Shown here: in pieces, positions 27,306-36,980 of the stretch
Numbering within the stretch: the stretch's first letter is position 1
Layout: each line of letters starts with the position of its first letter
DNA from: Streptomyces formicae
GTDB lineage: Bacteria; Actinomycetota; Actinomycetes; Streptomycetales; Streptomycetaceae
NCBI RefSeq assembly: GCF_002556545.1
Contig: NZ_CP022685.1
Coordinates: forward strand, 3,410,001 to 3,474,000
Reading direction: 5' to 3'
DNA: 64,000 nucleotides
Translations under genes and position numbers: made by a program
Notes under the pieces: generated by a model
Told to the model about the DNA's origin: nothing
The model's database searches: none
Seen by the model: only the letters and a program-made list of their open reading frames with translations

Positions 27306-28249
27306 GCCGGTCCCGGCGTCGGGTCCAGGTACACGCGCCGCACCGCGGGGAAACGTTCCTGGACGCGCTGCGCCATCCGGTCGCAGGCCCGCTCGATGTC
27401 CGCGGCGCTCGACATGTCACGGAAGTCGACCTTCGCCGCGACCAGGGCCTCCCTCGGGCCCTGGAGCAGCGTGGTCAGCTCCAGTACGTCGACGACGTGC
27501 GGGTCGGCGAGCAGCTCGGCACGGACCGCGGCCCGCATCTCCGGAGGCAGCGGTCGCCCGATGAGCAGCTCGGAGTTGGCGTGCCCGAGGACCCAGGCCA
27601 CGTACACCAGGAGCACGCCGATGCAGAGCGAGGCGACGCCGTCCCACACGCCAGACCCGGTGAGCTGCCCGCCGAGCAGCCCGGCCGCGGCGAGCACGAG
27701 CCCCACAAGCGCCGCCGAGTCCTCCATCACGACGGCCTTGACCGCGGTGTCGGGGGTGTGGCGCAGATAGCGCTTGATGTGCACGCCGAAGCGGTCGGCC
27801 TCGTCGCGGGCCTGTTTGAGTCCGGTGCGCAGGGAGTAGCCCTCCAGGAGGAAGGCGATGGCGAGCACGACGTAGGAGACGAGCGGGTCGCCCGGGTCCT
27901 CGCCGTGCGTGAGGGTGTGGACGCCGTCGTACACGGCGAAGACGCCACCGCCGACGAAGGTGGCGACGGAGGCGAGCAGCGCCCAGATGTAGCGGGCCCC
28001 TCCGTAGCCGAGCGGATGCTCCTCGTCGGCGGGCTTGGCACCGGCCTTCAGGGAGACGAGCAGCATCAGTTCCGTGACGGTGTCCGCCACGGAGTGGGCC
28101 GCTTCGGAGAGCATCGCGCTGGATCCGCTGATGACACCGGCGACCGCCTTGGCCACCGCGATCCCGAGGTTGGCGACGGCGGCGACGATCACCGTGAAGG
28201 TGCTCTCGCCGTTCTCCTGCGGTACCGCCTGCTCCGCTCGCTGCGACAT
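27266..28249 (-). CDS. Cation diffusion facilitator (CDF) metal transporter
   Basis: 327 residues. A six-helix CDF transmembrane region (about 20-215) carries the helix II motif AMLSEAAHSVADT, whose His/Asp are expected metal ligands; a second metal motif is in helix V (VMEDSAALVGL). A cytoplasmic CDF C-terminal domain (about 235-310) follows. It exports divalent metal (Zn, Fe, Mn or Co) from the cytoplasm; the ion cannot be read from sequence. ATG 28249 appears leaderless, and a palindrome sits on its -10 box. The 3' end overlaps the convergent phosphatase gene. Confidence 0.88.
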   Translation of the reverse strand: MSQRAEQAVPQENGESTFTVIVAAVANLGIAVAKAVAGVISGSSAMLSEAAHSVADTVTELMLLVSLKAGAKPADEEHPLGYGGARYIWALLASVATFVGGGVFAVYDGVHTLTHGEDPGDPLVSYVVLAIAFLLEGYSLRTGLKQARDEADRFGVHIKRYLRHTPDTAVKAVVMEDSAALVGLVLAAAGLLGGQLTGSGVWDGVASLCIGVLLVYVAWVLGHANSELLIGRPLPPEMRAAVRAELLADPHVVDVLELTTLLQGPREALVAAKVDFRDMSSAADIERACDRMAQRVQERFPAVRRVYLDPTPGPAQDSGVRPAASSR

Positions 28250-28270
28250 GTATCGGACGGTATGTCCGAT
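28250..28270 (-). promoter_or_regulatory. Operator over the -10 box of the CDF transporter gene
   Basis: On the minus strand ATCGGAC-ATACC-GTCCGAT is a perfect 7+7 bp inverted repeat. TACCGT inside it lies exactly 7 nt before the CDF ATG, matching a leaderless TANNNT promoter. A repressor bound here would cover the -10 and start site; a metal sensor is the obvious guess. Confidence 0.5.
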
Positions 28271-29130
28271 CAGCGGGGAACGCGAACGACGCCCTCCTGG
28301 ATGACGGTCACCGCGAGCCGCCCGTCCTGCGTCCAGATCCGTGCCTGCCCGAGGCCGCGCCCACCGGAGGCCGAGGGCGACTCCTGGTCGTAGAGCAGCC
28401 ATTCGTCGGCCCTGAAGGGCCGGTGGAACCACATGGCGTGGTCGAGCGACGCGCCGACCACGTCGCCGACCGCCCAGCCGCCCCTGCCGTGTGCAAGGAG
28501 CACCGAGTCCAGGAGCGTCATGTCGGAGACGTACGTGGCGAGGCAGACGTGCAGCAGGGAGTCGTCGGCCAGCTTGCCGTTGGCGCGGAACCACACCTGG
28601 GAGCGCGGCTCGCGGGGCTGTCCCACGGTGCCCCACGGCGGCACGTCGGCGTAGCGCAGGTCGACGGCCTCGCGGGCCTTGACGAGCCGCTCGGCGACGG
28701 GCGCGGGCAGGTGGCGCGGCAGCATCTCGGCGGCCGTGGGAAGCGTCTCGGGGTCGGGCGCCTCCGGCATGCCGGTCTGGTGCTCCAGGCCCTCCTCGTA
28801 CGTCTGGAAGGACGCGGAGAGGTGGAAGATCGGCTGCCCGTGCTGGACGGCGACGACGCGGCGCGTGGTGAAGGAACGGCCGTCCCTGATCCGGTCGACC
28901 GTGTACACGATGGGCGCGCCCGGATCGCCCGGGCGCAGGAAGTACGCGTGCAGGGAGTGGGCGGCCCGCTCGTCGGGGACGGTGCGTCCCGCGGCCACCA
29001 GGGCCTGCGCGGCGACCTGGCCGCCGAAGACGCGGGGCACGATCGACGAGCGGCTCACGCCCCGGAAGATGTCCTCCTCGATCTGCTCCAGGTCGAGCAG
29101 ATCGAGGAGGCCCTCAAGTGCCTGGTTCAT
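28270..29130 (-). CDS. tesB: Acyl-CoA thioesterase II (TesB type)
   Basis: 286 residues with a double hot-dog fold. It has the typical N-terminal FRGVSRSSIVPRVFGGQVAAQAL and AHSLHAYFLRPGDP (about 30-75) and the C-terminal DHAMWFHRPFRADEW with the active-site region near 240-255. It hydrolyses medium/long acyl-CoA to free acid and CoA in the cytoplasm. It lies 36 bp after the acyl-CoA dehydrogenase stop on the same strand, so the two are probably co-transcribed and both handle CoA esters. Confidence 0.88.
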   Translation of the reverse strand: MNQALEGLLDLLDLEQIEEDIFRGVSRSSIVPRVFGGQVAAQALVAAGRTVPDERAAHSLHAYFLRPGDPGAPIVYTVDRIRDGRSFTTRRVVAVQHGQPIFHLSASFQTYEEGLEHQTGMPEAPDPETLPTAAEMLPRHLPAPVAERLVKAREAVDLRYADVPPWGTVGQPREPRSQVWFRANGKLADDSLLHVCLATYVSDMTLLDSVLLAHGRGGWAVGDVVGASLDHAMWFHRPFRADEWLLYDQESPSASGGRGLGQARIWTQDGRLAVTVIQEGVVRVPR

Positions 29131-29166
29131 GAACGCAGTTCTACAGGGCCGTCTTCGCGGGCCGGG

Positions 29167-30324
29167 TTACAGGCCCATGTCCTTGGCGATGATCATCTTC
29201 ATGACCTCGCTGGTGCCGCCGTAGATGCGGTTCACGCGGTTGTCCGCGTACAGGCGGGCGATCGGGTACTCGTTCATGAAGCCGTAGCCGCCGTGCAGCT
29301 GGAGGCACTTGTCGATGACGCGGTGCGCGACCTCGGTGTTGAACAGCTTCGCGGAGGCGGCCTCGGCGGCGGTCAGCTCGCCCCTGTCCAGGGCTTCGAG
29401 GGCGCGGTCGGCGACGGCCTCTGCGGCGTCCACCTCGGCCTGGCAGGCGGCCAGTTCGAACTTGGTGTTCTGGAAGGAGGCGACCGTCTTGCCGAAGACC
29501 GTGCGGTCCTGGACGTACTCCTTGGCGAAGCGGACGGCGGCCTTCGCCTGCGCGTACGCCCCGTAGGCGATGCCCCAGCGCTCGGAGGGCAGGTTGGCGC
29601 CGAGGTAGTAGAAGCCCTTGTTCTCCTCGCCGAGGAGGTCCTCGACGGGGACCTTCACGTCGACGAACGCCAGCTCGGCGGTGTCGGAGGTCTTCAGGCC
29701 GAGCTTGTCGAGCTTGCGGCCGATGGAGTAGCCCTCGGACTTCGTGTCCACGGCGAAGAGGGAGATGCCGAAGCGGCGGTCCTCGGCGGTCGGCGCGGAG
29801 GTGCGGGCGCAGACGATCACGCGGTCGGCGTGGACGCCGCCGGTGATGAAGGTCTTGGAGCCGTTGAGGACGTAGTGCGTGCCGTCGTCGGAGAGCTTGG
29901 CGGTGGTCTTCATGCCCGCGAGGTCGGAGCCGGTGCCCGGCTCGGTCATCGCCAGGGCCCACATCTCCTCGGCGGAGACGAACTTCTCCAGGTAGCGCTT
30001 CTTCTGCTCGTCGGTGCCGAGCGCCTTGATGTACGGCAGGGCGAGCAGCACGTGCACTCCGGAGCCGCCGAAGGTGACGCCCGCGCGCGCGGTCTCCTCG
30101 TACTGGACGGCCTCGAACTTGTGCGACTCGATGCCCGCGCCGCCGAACTCCTCGGGGACGCTGATGCCGAAGAGGCCGAGCTCGGCCAGCTTGTAGTAGA
30201 ACTCGCGCGGCACCTGGCCCGCCGCGAACCACTCGTCGTGGACCGGGACGACCTCGGCCTCGATGAAGGCGCGCAGGGTCTCCCGGAACGCCTCGTGGTC
30301 CTCATTGAAAACGGTACGGCGCAC
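29167..30324 (-). CDS. Acyl-CoA dehydrogenase
   Basis: 385 residues, the normal family length. The FAD/substrate segments ALAMTEPGTGSDLAGMKT (near 125) and TFITGG precede the C-terminal LHGGYGFMNEYPIARLYADN and RIYGGTSEVM. Catalytic Glu is expected in the C-terminal four-helix bundle. It performs the alpha,beta-dehydrogenation of an acyl-CoA, passing electrons to ETF. GTG 30324 follows AGGGAG at 7 nt; an upstream start would run over the operator-like sequence at 30349-30366. It differs clearly from the second dehydrogenase at 35706-36860. Confidence 0.9.
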   Translation of the reverse strand: MRRTVFNEDHEAFRETLRAFIEAEVVPVHDEWFAAGQVPREFYYKLAELGLFGISVPEEFGGAGIESHKFEAVQYEETARAGVTFGGSGVHVLLALPYIKALGTDEQKKRYLEKFVSAEEMWALAMTEPGTGSDLAGMKTTAKLSDDGTHYVLNGSKTFITGGVHADRVIVCARTSAPTAEDRRFGISLFAVDTKSEGYSIGRKLDKLGLKTSDTAELAFVDVKVPVEDLLGEENKGFYYLGANLPSERWGIAYGAYAQAKAAVRFAKEYVQDRTVFGKTVASFQNTKFELAACQAEVDAAEAVADRALEALDRGELTAAEAASAKLFNTEVAHRVIDKCLQLHGGYGFMNEYPIARLYADNRVNRIYGGTSEVMKMIIAKDMGL

Positions 30325-30348
30325 GGAGAACTCCCTCTGCCCACGACG

Positions 30349-30366
30349 ACTAAGCGCTTGCTCAGT
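30349..30366. promoter_or_regulatory. Candidate TetR-type operator upstream of acyl-CoA dehydrogenase
   Basis: ACTAAGCGCTTGCTCAGT has dyad symmetry at 12 of 18 positions. Its AAGCGCTTG core resembles the AGCGCTCG core of the TetR sites at 31035 and 31064. It lies 25 bp upstream of the dehydrogenase GTG, which suggests membership of the same regulon. Confidence 0.4.
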
Positions 30367-30421
30367 CAACAGGTTACCCGGGAGTCACCAGAGCGTCCAG
30401 AGATGCGTGTCACTCCCCCGC

Positions 30422-31012
30422 TCACTCCCCCGCGGCCGCGAACGCCCCCCGCGCGAGGCGGTGCAGGAGCTCCGCCATCGCCGCACGACTGGGCAGGGCG
30501 TCGCGCCTGCTCAGGTGCGGTGTGGAGTTGAGCAGCCCGAAGACCGCGTGCACGGAGACGCGGGCCGCGTTCTCGGCGAGGTCCGGGTAGACCTCGCGGA
30601 CCACGTCGACCCAGATCTCCACGTACTGCCGCTGGAGCTGGCGCACCAGCTTGCGGTCACTGTCCCGCAGGCGGTCCAGCTCGCGGTCGTGGAGGGTGAT
30701 CAGGGAGCGGTCGTCCAGGGCGAAGTCGATGTGCCCCTCGATGAGCGCGTCGAGCACCCGCTCCGGCGACCCGTCCGCGTCGGCCAGACACCGCTTGCCG
30801 CCCGTCAGGAGCTGCCCGCTGATGCCGACGAGCAGCTCGGCGAGCATCGCGTCCTTGCCCGCGAAGTGCCGGTAGAGACCGGGGCCGCTGATGCCCACGG
30901 CGGCCCCTATCTCGTCCACGCCGACCCCGTGGAAGCCGCGCTCGGCGAAGAGCCTGGCGGCCTCTCTGAGGATCTGCTCGCGGCGGGTGGGGGCGTCGGT
31001 TCTCGTGGCCAT
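30422..31012 (-). CDS. TetR family transcriptional regulator
   Basis: 196 residues. The N-terminal TetR HTH (about 12-58) has ILREAARLFAERGFHGVGVDEIG and GISGPGLYRHFAGKDAML; the C-terminal helical ligand domain is about 75-196. It is divergent from the acyl-CoA carboxylase/HMG-CoA lyase operon and tail-to-head with the acyl-CoA dehydrogenase, so it probably represses branched-chain (leucine/isovalerate) or fatty acyl-CoA catabolism, released by an acyl-CoA. ATG 31012 has TAGAAT 7 nt upstream and no Shine-Dalgarno: a leaderless transcript is likely. Confidence 0.9.
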   Translation of the reverse strand: MATRTDAPTRREQILREAARLFAERGFHGVGVDEIGAAVGISGPGLYRHFAGKDAMLAELLVGISGQLLTGGKRCLADADGSPERVLDALIEGHIDFALDDRSLITLHDRELDRLRDSDRKLVRQLQRQYVEIWVDVVREVYPDLAENAARVSVHAVFGLLNSTPHLSRRDALPSRAAMAELLHRLARGAFAAAGE

Positions 31013-31025
31013 GGAATTGATTCTA
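31013..31025 (-). promoter_or_regulatory. -10 box (TAGAAT) of leaderless tetR mRNA
   Basis: On the minus strand TAGAAT (31025-31020) is followed by 7 nt and the TetR ATG. A candidate -35 region falls inside the operator at 31035-31050, which fits autorepression. Confidence 0.5.
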
Positions 31026-31034
31026 GACAGGGGG

Positions 31035-31079
31035 GTTAGCGCTCGTTAACCTGAACGAAACGCGTTAACGCTCATTAAC
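31035..31079. promoter_or_regulatory. Two TetR operator half-palindromic boxes
   Basis: GTTAGCGCTCGTTAAC (31035-31050) and GTTAACGCTCATTAAC (31064-31079) differ at two positions. Each has GTTA...TAAC dyad symmetry, and their starts are 29 bp apart. They lie between the divergent tetR and carboxylase genes and are the best candidates for the TetR binding sites. Confidence 0.65.
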
Positions 31080-31133
31080 CGATCCAGAGTGGTCCGAGAT
31101 CGACCGAGTGGACCGAGCAAGGGGGCTCGACTG

Positions 31134-32750
31134 ATGCGGCAGGCACCAGTGCTGGCGAGCGCGGCTGATCCCGCGTCCGAGGCATGGCGGGCGAACGAGG
31201 CGGCGCACACCGCCCTCGCCGACGAGCTGCGGGCCAAGCTCGCGGCGGCCCGCCTCGGCGGCGGGGAGCGGGCGCGGGCCCGCCACGTGGCGCGCGGCAA
31301 GCTGCTGCCGCGGGACCGCGTGGACACGCTCCTCGACCCGGGCTCGCCCTTCCTGGAGCTGGCCCCCCTCGCGGCGGACGGGCTCTACGGAGGGGACGCT
31401 CCGGCGGCCGGGGTCATCGCGGGCATCGGCATGGTCTCGGGCCGCGCCTGCGTGATCGTCGCCAACGACGCCACCGTCAAGGGCGGCACGTACTACCCGA
31501 TGACCGTGAAGAAGCACCTGCGCGCCCAGGAGGTGGCCCTGGAGAACCACCTCCCGTGCCTCTACCTGGTGGACTCGGGCGGCGCCTTCCTGCCGATGCA
31601 GGACGACGTCTTCCCCGACCGCGAGCACTTCGGGCGGATCTTCTACAACCAGGCGCGGATGTCGGGCGCCGGGATCCCGCAGATCGCCGCCGTCCTCGGC
31701 TCCTGCACGGCGGGCGGGGCGTACGTCCCCGCGATGAGCGACGAGGCGGTGATCGTGCGGAACCAGGGCACGATCTTCCTCGGCGGCCCGCCCCTGGTGA
31801 AGGCCGCCACCGGCGAGGTCGTCACGGCCGAGGAGCTGGGCGGCGGCGAGGTCCACTCGCGCGTCTCCGGAGTCACCGACCACCTCGCCGAGGACGACGC
31901 GCACGCGCTGCGGATCGTGCGCACCATCGTCTCCACGCTCCCCGAGCGCGGCGAGCTGCCGTGGTCGGTCGAGCCGGTCGAGGAGCCGAAGGTCGACCCC
32001 CTGGGTCTCTACGGCGCGGTGCCGACGGATTCGCGCACCCCCTATGACGTGCGCGAGGTCATCGCGCGCGTGGTCGACGGCTCGCGCTTCGCCGAGTTCA
32101 AGTCCGAGTTCGGCCAGACGCTGGTGACGGGCTTCGCGCACATCCACGGCCACCCGGTCGGCATCGTCGCGAACAACGGCATCCTGTTCTCCGAGTCCGC
32201 CCAGAAGGGCGCCCACTTCATCGAGCTGTGCGACCAGCGCGGCATCCCCCTGGTGTTCCTGCAGAACATCTCCGGATTCATGGTCGGCAGGGACTACGAG
32301 GCGGGCGGCATCGCCAAGCACGGCGCCAAGATGGTGACGGCCGTGGCCTGCACGCGCGTGCCGAAGCTGACGGTCGTGGTCGGCGGTTCGTACGGCGCGG
32401 GCAACTACTCGATGTGCGGCCGCGCCTACAGCCCCCGCTTCCTGTGGATGTGGCCGAACGCCAAGATCTCCGTGATGGGCGGCGAGCAGGCCGCTTCCGT
32501 CCTCGCGACCGTCAAGCGCGACCAGTCGGAGGCGCGCGGCGAGCAGTGGTCGGCCGAGGACGAGGAGGCGTTCAAGGCCCCGATCCGCGCGCAGTACGAG
32601 CAGCAGGGCAGCGCCTACTACGCCACGGCCAGGCTCTGGGACGACGGCGTGATCGACCCCCTGGAGACCCGGCAGGTCCTCGGCCTCGCCCTGACCGCCT
32701 GCGCCGAGGCCCCCCTGGGCGAGCCCGGCTTCGGCGTCTTCCGGATGTGA
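31134..32750 (+). CDS. Acyl-CoA carboxylase carboxyltransferase (beta) subunit, methylcrotonyl-CoA type
   Basis: 538 residues, typical of methylcrotonyl/propionyl-CoA carboxylase beta chains. Both crotonase-like halves are present: the biotin-side [16 protein letters not shown] (near 195) and the acyl-CoA-side [19 protein letters not shown] (near 415). It transfers the carboxyl from biotin to the acyl-CoA. With the alpha subunit, HMG-CoA lyase and an acyl-CoA dehydrogenase downstream, 3-methylcrotonyl-CoA is the likely substrate (leucine/isovalerate route). ATG 31134 has AGGGGG about 9 nt upstream. First gene of a four-gene operon, 10 bp before the alpha subunit. Confidence 0.9.
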   Translation: MRQAPVLASAADPASEAWRANEAAHTALADELRAKLAAARLGGGERARARHVARGKLLPRDRVDTLLDPGSPFLELAPLAADGLYGGDAPAAGVIAGIGMVSGRACVIVANDATVKGGTYYPMTVKKHLRAQEVALENHLPCLYLVDSGGAFLPMQDDVFPDREHFGRIFYNQARMSGAGIPQIAAVLGSCTAGGAYVPAMSDEAVIVRNQGTIFLGGPPLVKAATGEVVTAEELGGGEVHSRVSGVTDHLAEDDAHALRIVRTIVSTLPERGELPWSVEPVEEPKVDPLGLYGAVPTDSRTPYDVREVIARVVDGSRFAEFKSEFGQTLVTGFAHIHGHPVGIVANNGILFSESAQKGAHFIELCDQRGIPLVFLQNISGFMVGRDYEAGGIAKHGAKMVTAVACTRVPKLTVVVGGSYGAGNYSMCGRAYSPRFLWMWPNAKISVMGGEQAASVLATVKRDQSEARGEQWSAEDEEAFKAPIRAQYEQQGSAYYATARLWDDGVIDPLETRQVLGLALTACAEAPLGEPGFGVFRM

Positions 32751-32760
32751 GGGGCGGACG

Positions 32761-34758
32761 ATGAGCGACTTCCAGCAAGGGACCACCCCGGGGAGAGGGA
32801 CCATGTTCGACACGGTGCTCGTCGCCAACCGCGGCGAGATCGCGGTCCGCGTCATCCGCACGCTGCGCGCGCTCGGCGTCCGCTCGGTCGCCGTCTTCAG
32901 CGACGCGGACGCGGACGCCCGGCACGTGCGCGAGGCGGACACGGCCGTACGGATCGGCCCTCCACCGGCCACCGAGAGCTATCTGTCCGTCGAGCGCATC
33001 CTGGAGGCGGCGGCGAAGTCCGGCGCCCAGGCGGTCCACCCGGGGTACGGCTTCCTCGCGGAGAACGCCGACTTCGCGCGCGCCTGTGCCGAAGCGGGCC
33101 TCGTCTTCATCGGCCCGCCCGCCGACGCCATCTCCCTGATGGGCGACAAGATCCGCGCCAAGGAGACGGTCCAGAAGGCCGGTGTCCCGGTCGTCCCCGG
33201 CTCCTCGGGCAGCGGCCTGACCGACGCCCAACTGGCCGATGCGGCCCGCGAGATCGGCACCCCCGTGCTGCTCAAGCCGAGCGCGGGCGGCGGCGGCAAG
33301 GGCATGCGCCTGGTGCGGGACGAGGCGCTGATCGACGAGGAGATCGCGGCGGCCCGCCGCGAGGCCAGGGCCTCCTTCGGCGACGACACGCTGCTCGTGG
33401 AGCGGTGGATCGACCGCCCTCGGCACATCGAGATCCAGGTCCTCGCCGACGGCCACGGGAACGTGGTGCACCTCGGCGAGCGCGAGTGCTCCCTCCAGCG
33501 CCGCCACCAGAAGATCATCGAGGAGGCGCCGAGCGTCCTGCTCGACGAGGCCACGCGCGCGGCGATGGGCGAGGCGGCGGTCCAGGCAGCCCGCTCGTGC
33601 GGGTACGCGGGCGCGGGCACGGTGGAGTTCATCGTGCCGGGCAAGGACCCCTCGTCGTACTACTTCATGGAGATGAACACCCGCCTCCAGGTGGAGCACC
33701 CGGTCACCGAGCTGATCACCGGGCTCGACCTGGTGGAGTGGCAGCTGCGGGTGGCGGCGGGCGAGGAACTCCCCTTCGGGCAGGACGACATCGCCCTCAC
33801 CGGGCACGCGGTCGAGGCGCGCGTCTGCGCGGAGGACCCCGCGCGCGGCTTCCTGCCCTCCGGCGGCACCGTCCTCTCCCTGCACGAGCCGCAGGGCGAC
33901 GGCGTGCGCACCGACTCCGGCCTGAGCGAGGGCACGGAGGTCGGCAGCCTCTACGACCCGATGCTGTCGAAGGTCATCGCGTACGGCCCCGACCGCGCGA
34001 CGGCCCTGCGCAAGCTGCGCGCCGCGCTCGCCGGGACCCTCACCCTGGGCGTGCCGACGAACGCGGGCTTCCTGCGCAGGCTGCTCGCCCACCCGGCCGT
34101 GGTGGCGGGCGAGTTGGACACGGGCCTGGTGGAGCGCGAGGCGGACGCCCTGGTGCCCGACGGGGTGCCGGACGAGGTCTACGAAGCGGCGGCGGCCGTA
34201 CGGGAAGCGGCGCTCGCCCCGGCCACTGACGGCTGGACGGACCCCTTCTCCGTACCGAGCGGCTGGCGGCTCGGCGGCACGCCCGCGCCCCTCACCCACT
34301 GGCTGCGCGTGCCGGGACTCGAACCCGTCGCTCACCGGCTCGGCGAGGGCGCCCGCACCGTGGCGGCGGACCGCGTCTCGGTCACCGTCGACGGCACCCT
34401 GCACACCTTCCGCCGCGCGGGCGACTGGCTCGGCCGCGACGGCGACGCCTGGCACGTCCAGGACCACGACCCGGTGGCCGCGTCCCTCACCGGCGCCGCG
34501 CACGCCGGGGCCGACGCGCTCACCGCGCCCATGCCGGGCACCGTCACGGTCGTGAAGGTCTCCCCCGGCGACCACGTGAGCGCGGGGCAGAGCCTGGTGG
34601 TGGTCGAGGCGATGAAGATGGAGCACGTCATCGCGGCGCCGCACGCGGGCACCGTCACCGAACTCGACGTCACCCCGGGCACCACGGTCGCCATGGACCA
34701 GATCCTCGCCGTGGTCGAGCCCGACGAGACCGAGGCCGACCCGCAGGAGGCGTCATGA
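32761..34758 (+). CDS. Acyl-CoA carboxylase biotin carboxylase/carrier (alpha) subunit
   Basis: 665 residues. Biotin carboxylase domain about 15-460: [20 protein letters not shown] at the N-terminus, ATP-grasp [14 protein letters not shown] near 178, and [14 protein letters not shown] near 303. A linker is followed by the C-terminal biotinyl domain with EAMKMEH, where the biotin-accepting lysine is residue 619. It carboxylates its own biotin with ATP and bicarbonate for the beta subunit. ATG 32761 is listed; ATG 32803, starting [13 protein letters not shown] with GGAGAGG upstream, is equally plausible. It overlaps the HMG-CoA lyase start by 4 bp. Confidence 0.9.
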   Translation: MSDFQQGTTPGRGTMFDTVLVANRGEIAVRVIRTLRALGVRSVAVFSDADADARHVREADTAVRIGPPPATESYLSVERILEAAAKSGAQAVHPGYGFLAENADFARACAEAGLVFIGPPADAISLMGDKIRAKETVQKAGVPVVPGSSGSGLTDAQLADAAREIGTPVLLKPSAGGGGKGMRLVRDEALIDEEIAAARREARASFGDDTLLVERWIDRPRHIEIQVLADGHGNVVHLGERECSLQRRHQKIIEEAPSVLLDEATRAAMGEAAVQAARSCGYAGAGTVEFIVPGKDPSSYYFMEMNTRLQVEHPVTELITGLDLVEWQLRVAAGEELPFGQDDIALTGHAVEARVCAEDPARGFLPSGGTVLSLHEPQGDGVRTDSGLSEGTEVGSLYDPMLSKVIAYGPDRATALRKLRAALAGTLTLGVPTNAGFLRRLLAHPAVVAGELDTGLVEREADALVPDGVPDEVYEAAAAVREAALAPATDGWTDPFSVPSGWRLGGTPAPLTHWLRVPGLEPVAHRLGEGARTVAADRVSVTVDGTLHTFRRAGDWLGRDGDAWHVQDHDPVAASLTGAAHAGADALTAPMPGTVTVVKVSPGDHVSAGQSLVVVEAMKMEHVIAAPHAGTVTELDVTPGTTVAMDQILAVVEPDETEADPQEAS

Positions 34759-35699
34759 CCGCCGCCGGACTTCCCATGGCCGTCCCCGCCCAGGGCCTGC
34801 CGCCCCGCGTCCGCATCCACGAGGTGGGCGCGCGCGACGGCCTCCAGAACGAGAAGGGGGTCGTCCCCACCGAGATCAAGGCGGAGTTCGTCCACCGCCT
34901 CGCCGACGCGGGCCTCGCCACCATCGAGGCGACCAGCTTCGTGCACCCCAAGTGGGTGCCCCAACTGGCCGACGCCGAGCAGCTGTTCCCGCTGCTCGGT
35001 GACCTCCAGGGCGTGCACCTGCCGGTCCTCGTGCCGAACGAGCGCGGCCTGGACCGCGCCCTCGCGCTCGGCGCGCACCGCGTGGCCGTCTTCGCCAGCG
35101 CCACCGAGTCCTTCGCCAAGGCCAACCTGAACCGCACGGTGGACGAGGCGCTCGCGATGTTCGACCCGGTGGTCTCCCGCGCCCGGGAGAGCGAGCTGCA
35201 CGTCCGGGGCTACCTCTCCATGTGCTTCGGCGACCCCTGGGAGGGCCCCGTGCCCGTCGCCCAGGTCGTCCGCGTCTGCCGCGCCCTGCTCGACATGGGC
35301 TGCGACGAGCTGAGCCTCGGCGACACGATCGGCGTGGCCACACCGGGCCACGTAGGGGCGCTGCTCACCGCGTTGGCCGAGGAGGGCGTGCCGACCGACC
35401 GCGTCGGCGTGCACTTCCACGACACGTACGGCCAGGCGCTCGCCAACACCCTGGCCGCCCTGCAACACGGCGTGACGACGGTGGACGCCTCGGCGGGCGG
35501 CCTCGGCGGCTGCCCGTACGCGAAGAGCGCCACCGGCAACCTCGCCACCGAAGACCTCGTGTGGATGCTGCAAGGACTCGGCATCGACACCGGGGTCGAC
35601 CTCGGCCGTCTCAGCGCCACCAGCGCCTGGATGGCCGGCCAGTTGGGCCGACCCAGCCCGTCCCGCACCGTCCGCGCCCTGACCCACCAGGAGCAGTGA
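34755..35699 (+). CDS. mvaB: Hydroxymethylglutaryl-CoA lyase
   Basis: 314 residues of the DRE-TIM metallolyase fold. The DRE-like [12 protein letters not shown] is near residue 24, [13 protein letters not shown] (metal His pair) near 218, and the HMG-CoA lyase signature [19 protein letters not shown] with catalytic Cys near 250. It cleaves HMG-CoA to acetoacetate and acetyl-CoA, the last step of leucine degradation. The ATGA overlap with the carboxylase alpha gene fixes the start, and 6 bp separate it from the next dehydrogenase. The combination with the carboxylase genes is diagnostic for a Liu-type operon. Confidence 0.92.
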   Translation: MTAAGLPMAVPAQGLPPRVRIHEVGARDGLQNEKGVVPTEIKAEFVHRLADAGLATIEATSFVHPKWVPQLADAEQLFPLLGDLQGVHLPVLVPNERGLDRALALGAHRVAVFASATESFAKANLNRTVDEALAMFDPVVSRARESELHVRGYLSMCFGDPWEGPVPVAQVVRVCRALLDMGCDELSLGDTIGVATPGHVGALLTALAEEGVPTDRVGVHFHDTYGQALANTLAALQHGVTTVDASAGGLGGCPYAKSATGNLATEDLVWMLQGLGIDTGVDLGRLSATSAWMAGQLGRPSPSRTVRALTHQEQ

Positions 35700-35705
35700 A
35701 GAACG

Positions 35706-36860
35706 ATGGACCACCGTCTGAGCCCCGAGCACGAGGAACTGCGCCGCACCGTCGAGGCGTTCGCGCACGACGTGGTCGCGCCGAAGATCGGCGACTTCTA
35801 CGAGCGGCACGAGTTCCCGTACGAGATCGTCCGCGAGATGGGCCGCATGGGCCTGTTCGGGCTGCCCTTCCCCGAGGAGTACGGCGGCATGGGCGGTGAC
35901 TACTTCGCGCTCGGCATCGCCCTGGAAGAGCTCGCCCGCGTCGACTCGTCGGTGGCGATCACCCTGGAGGCGGGCGTCTCGCTCGGCGCGATGCCGGTCC
36001 ACCTCTTCGGCACCGAGCAGCAGAAGCGCGAGTGGCTGCCGAAGCTGTGCTCGGGCGAGGTCCTCGGCGCGTTCGGCCTGACCGAGCCGGACGGCGGCTC
36101 GGACGCGGGCGGCACCCGCACCACGGCGGTGCGCGACGGCGACGAGTGGGTGATCAACGGCTCCAAGTGCTTCATCACCAACTCGGGGACGGACATCACG
36201 GGCCTGGTCACGGTCACCGCCGTCACCGGCCGCAAGGAGGACGGGCGGCCGCTGATCTCCGCGATCATCGTCCCGTCGGGCACCCCGGGCTTCACGGTCG
36301 CGGCGCCGTACTCGAAGGTCGGCTGGAACGCGTCGGACACCCGCGAGCTCTCCTTCTCCGACGTCCGGGTGCCCGCGGCGAACCTGCTCGGCGAGGAGGG
36401 CCGCGGCTACGCCCAGTTCCTGCGCATCCTCGACGAGGGCCGCGTCGCCATCTCCGCGCTCGCCACCGGGCTCGCCCAGGGCTGTGTGGACGAGTCCGTG
36501 AAGTACGCCAAGGAGCGGCACGCCTTCGGCAAGCCGATCGGCGCGAATCAAGCCATCCAGTTCAAGATCGCCGACATGGAGACGCGGGCGCACATGGCCC
36601 GCGTCGGCTGGCACGACGCGGCGTCGCGCCTGGTCGCGGGCGAGCCGTTCAAGAAGGAGGCGGCCATCGCCAAGCTGTACTCGTCGACGGTCGCGGTGGA
36701 CAACGCCCGCGAGGCCACGCAGATCCACGGCGGGTACGGCTTCATGAACGAATACCCGGTGGCCCGGATGTGGCGCGACTCCAAGATCCTGGAGATCGGC
36801 GAGGGCACGAGCGAGGTGCAGCGCATGCTGATCGCGCGGGAGCTGGGTTTCGCGGGCTGA
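35706..36860 (+). CDS. Acyl-CoA dehydrogenase, isovaleryl/branched-chain type
   Basis: 384 residues with the standard dehydrogenase layout: MDHRLSPEHEELRRTVEAFA at the N-terminus, AFGLTEPDGGSDAGGTRT (near 122), CFITNSG, the catalytic/FAD helices, and IHGGYGFMNEYPVARMWRDS then EIGEGTSEVQRML at the end. As the fourth gene of the carboxylase/HMG-CoA lyase operon it fits oxidation of isovaleryl-CoA to 3-methylcrotonyl-CoA, the step before the carboxylase. Specificity for other branched acyl-CoAs is possible. ATG 35706 follows GAAGAACG; a stronger Shine-Dalgarno (GGAG) lies 14 nt upstream. Confidence 0.9.
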   Translation: MDHRLSPEHEELRRTVEAFAHDVVAPKIGDFYERHEFPYEIVREMGRMGLFGLPFPEEYGGMGGDYFALGIALEELARVDSSVAITLEAGVSLGAMPVHLFGTEQQKREWLPKLCSGEVLGAFGLTEPDGGSDAGGTRTTAVRDGDEWVINGSKCFITNSGTDITGLVTVTAVTGRKEDGRPLISAIIVPSGTPGFTVAAPYSKVGWNASDTRELSFSDVRVPAANLLGEEGRGYAQFLRILDEGRVAISALATGLAQGCVDESVKYAKERHAFGKPIGANQAIQFKIADMETRAHMARVGWHDAASRLVAGEPFKKEAAIAKLYSSTVAVDNAREATQIHGGYGFMNEYPVARMWRDSKILEIGEGTSEVQRMLIARELGFAG

Positions 36861-36908
36861 GGTCCCGGCAAGGCGCGGATGGACGTGAGGGGCCACTGAC
36901 TCCGGAGT

Positions 36909-36930
36909 GAGCTTAGGCTAGCCTAAGCTC
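36909..36930. promoter_or_regulatory. Iron box (DmdR1/IdeR-type) upstream of desE
   Basis: A perfect 22-bp palindrome with arm GAGCTTAGGCT, containing TTAGGCTAGCCTAA. It matches the TTAGG...CCTAA core of actinobacterial iron-repressor boxes and lies 51 bp before desE. DmdR1 with Fe(II) should repress here when iron is sufficient. Confidence 0.88.
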
Positions 36931-36980
36931 TGATTCCGGCCAGTGGCCCCGCCGCCGTACCGTCACGAAAGCAGAGATCC

